Source: Sipunculus nudus
Lineage: Eukaryota > Annelida > Sipuncula > Golfingiida > Sipunculidae
Assembly (NCBI GenBank): GCA_026874595.1
Contig: CM049318.1
Location: 37,721,956 to 37,785,955, forward strand
Length of the DNA stretch: 64,000 nt
Reading direction: 5' to 3'
Both the position numbers and the translations under genes were made by a program. Position 1 is the stretch's first letter; each line of letters starts with the position of its first letter. Positions 61,110 to 64,000 of this stretch are shown piece by piece. Below the pieces are notes generated by a model, which saw nothing but the letters and a program-made list of their open reading frames with translations, had not been told where the DNA came from and ran no database searches.

Positions 61110-61245
61110 TGGAACGCAACCATTTGAGTCAGTGATACGCTCCTTACGCAGTGGCTATACACTTTGTCATCTGACCAGTGAAAGCGTAGTATCACATTGT
61201 GTATCCCGCTCCCATTGGTCCGATTCTTGGCCCTGTGCCAGAACC
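61110..61245 (-). repeat. Short palindromic dispersed repeat, inverted copy 2
   Basis: Contains CCCATTGGTCCGATTCTTGG and GGCCCTGTGCC, complementary to the unit at 2230. Confidence 0.5.
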
Positions 61246-61496
61246 TGTGTAATCAGAAAAAAGTAGATCAGGGACGACTAAAGTGTTTATCCGCTGCGCG
61301 AGAGGCGTAAGCAAGATGGAGTGCACAGGATTTTAACTAAAACTATTTGTGTAATCCATGTAAAATAAATATAGTTTATATCGTTTATAACACTTTCACT
61401 AATCCCAGACACCAAATGTAAGTTTGTTAAAATTTTAAACTATATAAACGTCAAAATACTGTGCCACATAAGTATGCGACTTCATTCATAAAACAC

Positions 61497-61499
<3 letters not shown>

Positions 61500-61537
<38 letters not shown>
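61500..61537. repeat. (TA)n microsatellite
   Basis: About 38 bases of (TA)n. Confidence 0.95.
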
Positions 61538-61539
<2 letters not shown>

Positions 61540-61799
61540 TATTACAGCCATTCTCATAAACCAGATATCGATTGTAATGCTTACCATTTTGGATTTTCCA
61601 TGTGATGCCTGTAAACACCAGTCACTCAAAATACAGTCTTTATCAGTTTGTTTTTCATTTGTGCGAGACGAAAATCGCAAATCAGATTTGTTGCTTTTTA
61701 ACTCAAATGTAAGAGTCAAGTTTAGATTGATAAATGAGTCCTGTAACAATTCCATCTCCGTGTTTTTTTATATACATATGAGCACGTTGCAAAAGAGCA

Positions 61800-62900
61800 T
61801 AACTAAGAGAAATCAAATTTCAGCTCTGAGAGGAACGGTCGGAATTCTGCATGCCCTGCATTTACATTTTTATCCCCACACCAGTTATTAATATAGGTTT
61901 TAAACTGGTTAAAAGATTCCATAGTTCTTGCCTCATTTGGAAGGGAGTTCCATACCTGAGATGCCCCACATCTATGTATGTTACATACCTGAAACTTTAT
62001 TTTATGTTTAATTTCAACGAGATCTTGTATGGACACCGGACTCTTTTTATTAATAATCTTGAAGGTCTCCTAGGCATTTGTGCGCATTCTTCGTGTTTTG
62101 AGAGATGACAATTTGGATTTTTCCAGGTGATATTCATAAGAACTGCGATAATCATCATAAATAAAACGTAGTGCACGTTCTTCAATTTTCTCAATCTTTT
62201 GTGTGTTTTGTTCTCCACAAAAATGCCATGTGAAAGGGCAATTGAAGTTTGACATAATTAAAGAATAGTAAATTGTAAGTTTTCCGAGTCTGCTTGAATG
62301 TCTGTCGATTCTTTTCAAAACATTTAATTGCCTTGTAGCCTTCTAACATATATGTTTGAAATATGTCTGTTAAAATTTGATTTTAAATCAATGGTCACCT
62401 TCACATAATATACGCCATTTAAATTGAATATAACATCCTTGTCATGAGTTTTCTTTCCAACCGAAATTGCCTGGAGCTTCGCATGGTTTGCCTGTATTAT
62501 ATTTGCCGGAAACCATTGAATCAAAGAATTACTGTCATCCTGTAAAGCTGAAATAATATTTTTGTAAAGACTTATCAGATTTAGATAAAGTGTTATCATC
62601 TGCATAAATATAAAACATAATATAAGTCATTTATAAAACAATATTAAACAAAAATTGGCCAGAGTATGGATCCTTGAGGTACCCCTTTGAAGATGTCTAA
62701 TATACTTCTTATGTTTTGGTTTAATTTTACACATTGCTTCTTGTTTGTCAAATAACTATATAATAGATCAAGAGCTGATTTTGATAAGCCATAAGCATTA
62801 AGTTTCTGCAGCAGTTAGTCATGGGGGAGACAATCGAAAGCCTAGGTCAATATGTCAATCAAAACCGTTTTAGTACCGTGCCGGGCGAACAACCAATTGC
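61800..62900 (-). pseudogene. 5'-truncated non-LTR retrotransposon: reverse transcriptase C-terminal half
   Basis: Minus-strand frames, interrupted by several frameshifts and stops, show reverse transcriptase blocks in order: AFDCLPHD (about 62820-62845), VPQGSILWP (about 62655-62685), the catalytic YADD box (62595-62606), a KTHDKDVIFNLNG/VTIDLK segment, ERALRFIYDDYRSS, and the closing SQVWNSLPNEAR...FK(T)YI..W (about 61880-61960). The endonuclease domain and upstream ORF are absent, as in typical 5'-truncated insertions. The Jockey/CR1 side of the LINE tree is likely. It lies 1.75 kb beyond the end of the Reeler-DOMON coding region, in opposite orientation. Confidence 0.8.
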
Positions 62901-62999
62901 AGGCGCCTATCACTTACCTCAATAGGCCAATTTCGGCTAAGCTGCTGGTCAGCTGCCAGGTACCGGAGTGGGCCCAAACACAGCCCTGTGTATATAGGT

Positions 63000-64000
63000 G
63001 AGCACGCACATCAGGTTTGTCTGTTGGAAGATATAAGTATGGATACTATATTCAGAAATAAGTATACTAGTATGTAAAGGAGCGTCAAACATTTGTAAGA
63101 GAGGGGAATAATAATTGCACAGAGTAGGTCAGCATTATCCCTGTTAAAAATATGTCGATGTCGATGGAATACTGTACTTACCATAAACAAGAAACACCCA
63201 GGTACAAGCACAGATACCCATCACAGGAATTCACAACAATTCTTTTGTGGGATTCATAATAAAGGAATACATGCTGCTAAAGTAACCTTCAATGAAGTGT
63301 TCTGGAATGAAATATTATACAAGTTGAAAAACTTTTATGAAATTCATAGGCTCAAAACCATTCCTGGTGACATCAAGAATGTAATAAATGTAATAAAATT
63401 ATCATAATGCATTCTGTTTCATGTTCAACGCATATTTCAATTTGTGCTAAGCACTGCTGCAAATTGCAGAGCACTGCCATAATGGGTGAGATTTTATTTA
63501 TCAAATATCTCCTTTTTTATTGGAATAATCACTGAAAATATCTTTAAAATTTTTATTCATCCTATAGCATGCTCAACATGTGTGCATGCAGAGGCAATTT
63601 ATGTTCCTTTATTTTTTGGAGGCTTTTAGTCGAAGTGGTTTACCATGACTGAAAGCAGGCATATTGTCCAGGGAGGCTTTCCTTGGCAGTAGCAAATGCC
63701 TAATGTTATACTGACATCATGTCATCCCAAGGCTCTAAACACTCCAGGAACCCGCACTGTTTTACATTGGCAGCATCAGAGATAAACAGAGGATAAAGCT
63801 TACAAACAAAGATGGAGCCTCTACTGGGCATTATCCCAACAAGCGTTTTGAATGTATTTGCATGTTTATAATAGGAACAAGTACTTAAGTCTCTATGCCA
63901 TTGGTCCAAAAACGCTTTTCTACTCTAAATTCTGTGTAGTGAATGATGTACCTTTTTTCTTTCTGAGACCAAAATGATTCGATGGATTAACCTTTACAGC
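63000..64000. other. No gene recognised at the right edge
   Basis: AT-rich sequence without domain-bearing frames or clear repeats. Confidence 0.5.

Overview
This is a window of animal nuclear DNA: AT-rich, dense in (TA)n microsatellites and transposon debris, and nearly empty of genes. It looks like a marine invertebrate, possibly a mollusc or other lophotrochozoan. That guess rests on tRNA-derived SINE-like units, families ending in CCTCCRCCA, many non-autonomous DNA transposons, and a gene with small exons in long introns. The sequence alone does not fix the species. I saw no prokaryotic features, CRISPR arrays or intact rRNA/tRNA genes.

One protein-coding gene can be supported. It lies on the + strand from about 27.9 to 60.05 kb. 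Six exons (27908-28130, 34129-34187, 47776-47827, 58079-58223, 58727-58976, 59877-60052) have AG/GT boundaries and matching intron phases (2,1,2,0,1). Together they encode a 300-residue C-terminal portion: the end of a Reeler (reelin N-terminal-like) domain, a short Cys-bearing linker, a DOMON domain, and a hydrophobic C-terminus ending at TGA 60050-60052. The layout resembles ferric-chelate-reductase-1-like (FRRS1-like) proteins without the cytochrome b561 membrane part. The signal peptide and N-terminal Reeler exon(s) were not found; they lie upstream, in or beyond this window.

Region by region. 0-10 kb: microsatellites, a TA-flanked 321-bp MITE, dispersed CCTCC-ended repeats, and an 827-bp tandem triplication (6.35-8.83 kb). 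10-18.3 kb: microsatellites, a 515-bp TIR element with 9-bp target duplications (12.55-13.07 kb), and a possible promoter/leader exon (13.33-13.45 kb). 18.35-21.42 kb: a 3.07-kb TIR element of the MITE family, filled with ~149-bp tandem units. 21.4-27.9 kb: SINE-like pieces and repeats up to the first recognised exon. Intron 1 (28.1-34.1 kb): a decayed tandem array, a second 9-bp-TSD element and a reverse-transcriptase remnant. Intron 2 (34.2-47.8 kb): a duplicated tRNA-like unit and a solo LTR (41669-42527). Intron 3 (47.8-58.1 kb): a nearly identical 1494-bp tandem triplication, each unit carrying a 113-nt nested hairpin. 58.1-60.05 kb: the last three exons. 60.05-64 kb: the 3' flank, with a 5'-truncated non-LTR retrotransposon on the - strand.

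Most of the novelty is in the mobile DNA: two TIR families defined by their target-site duplications, an apparent insertion of one repeat into another with an occupied and an empty copy in the same window, a solo LTR, and recent intronic tandem triplications.
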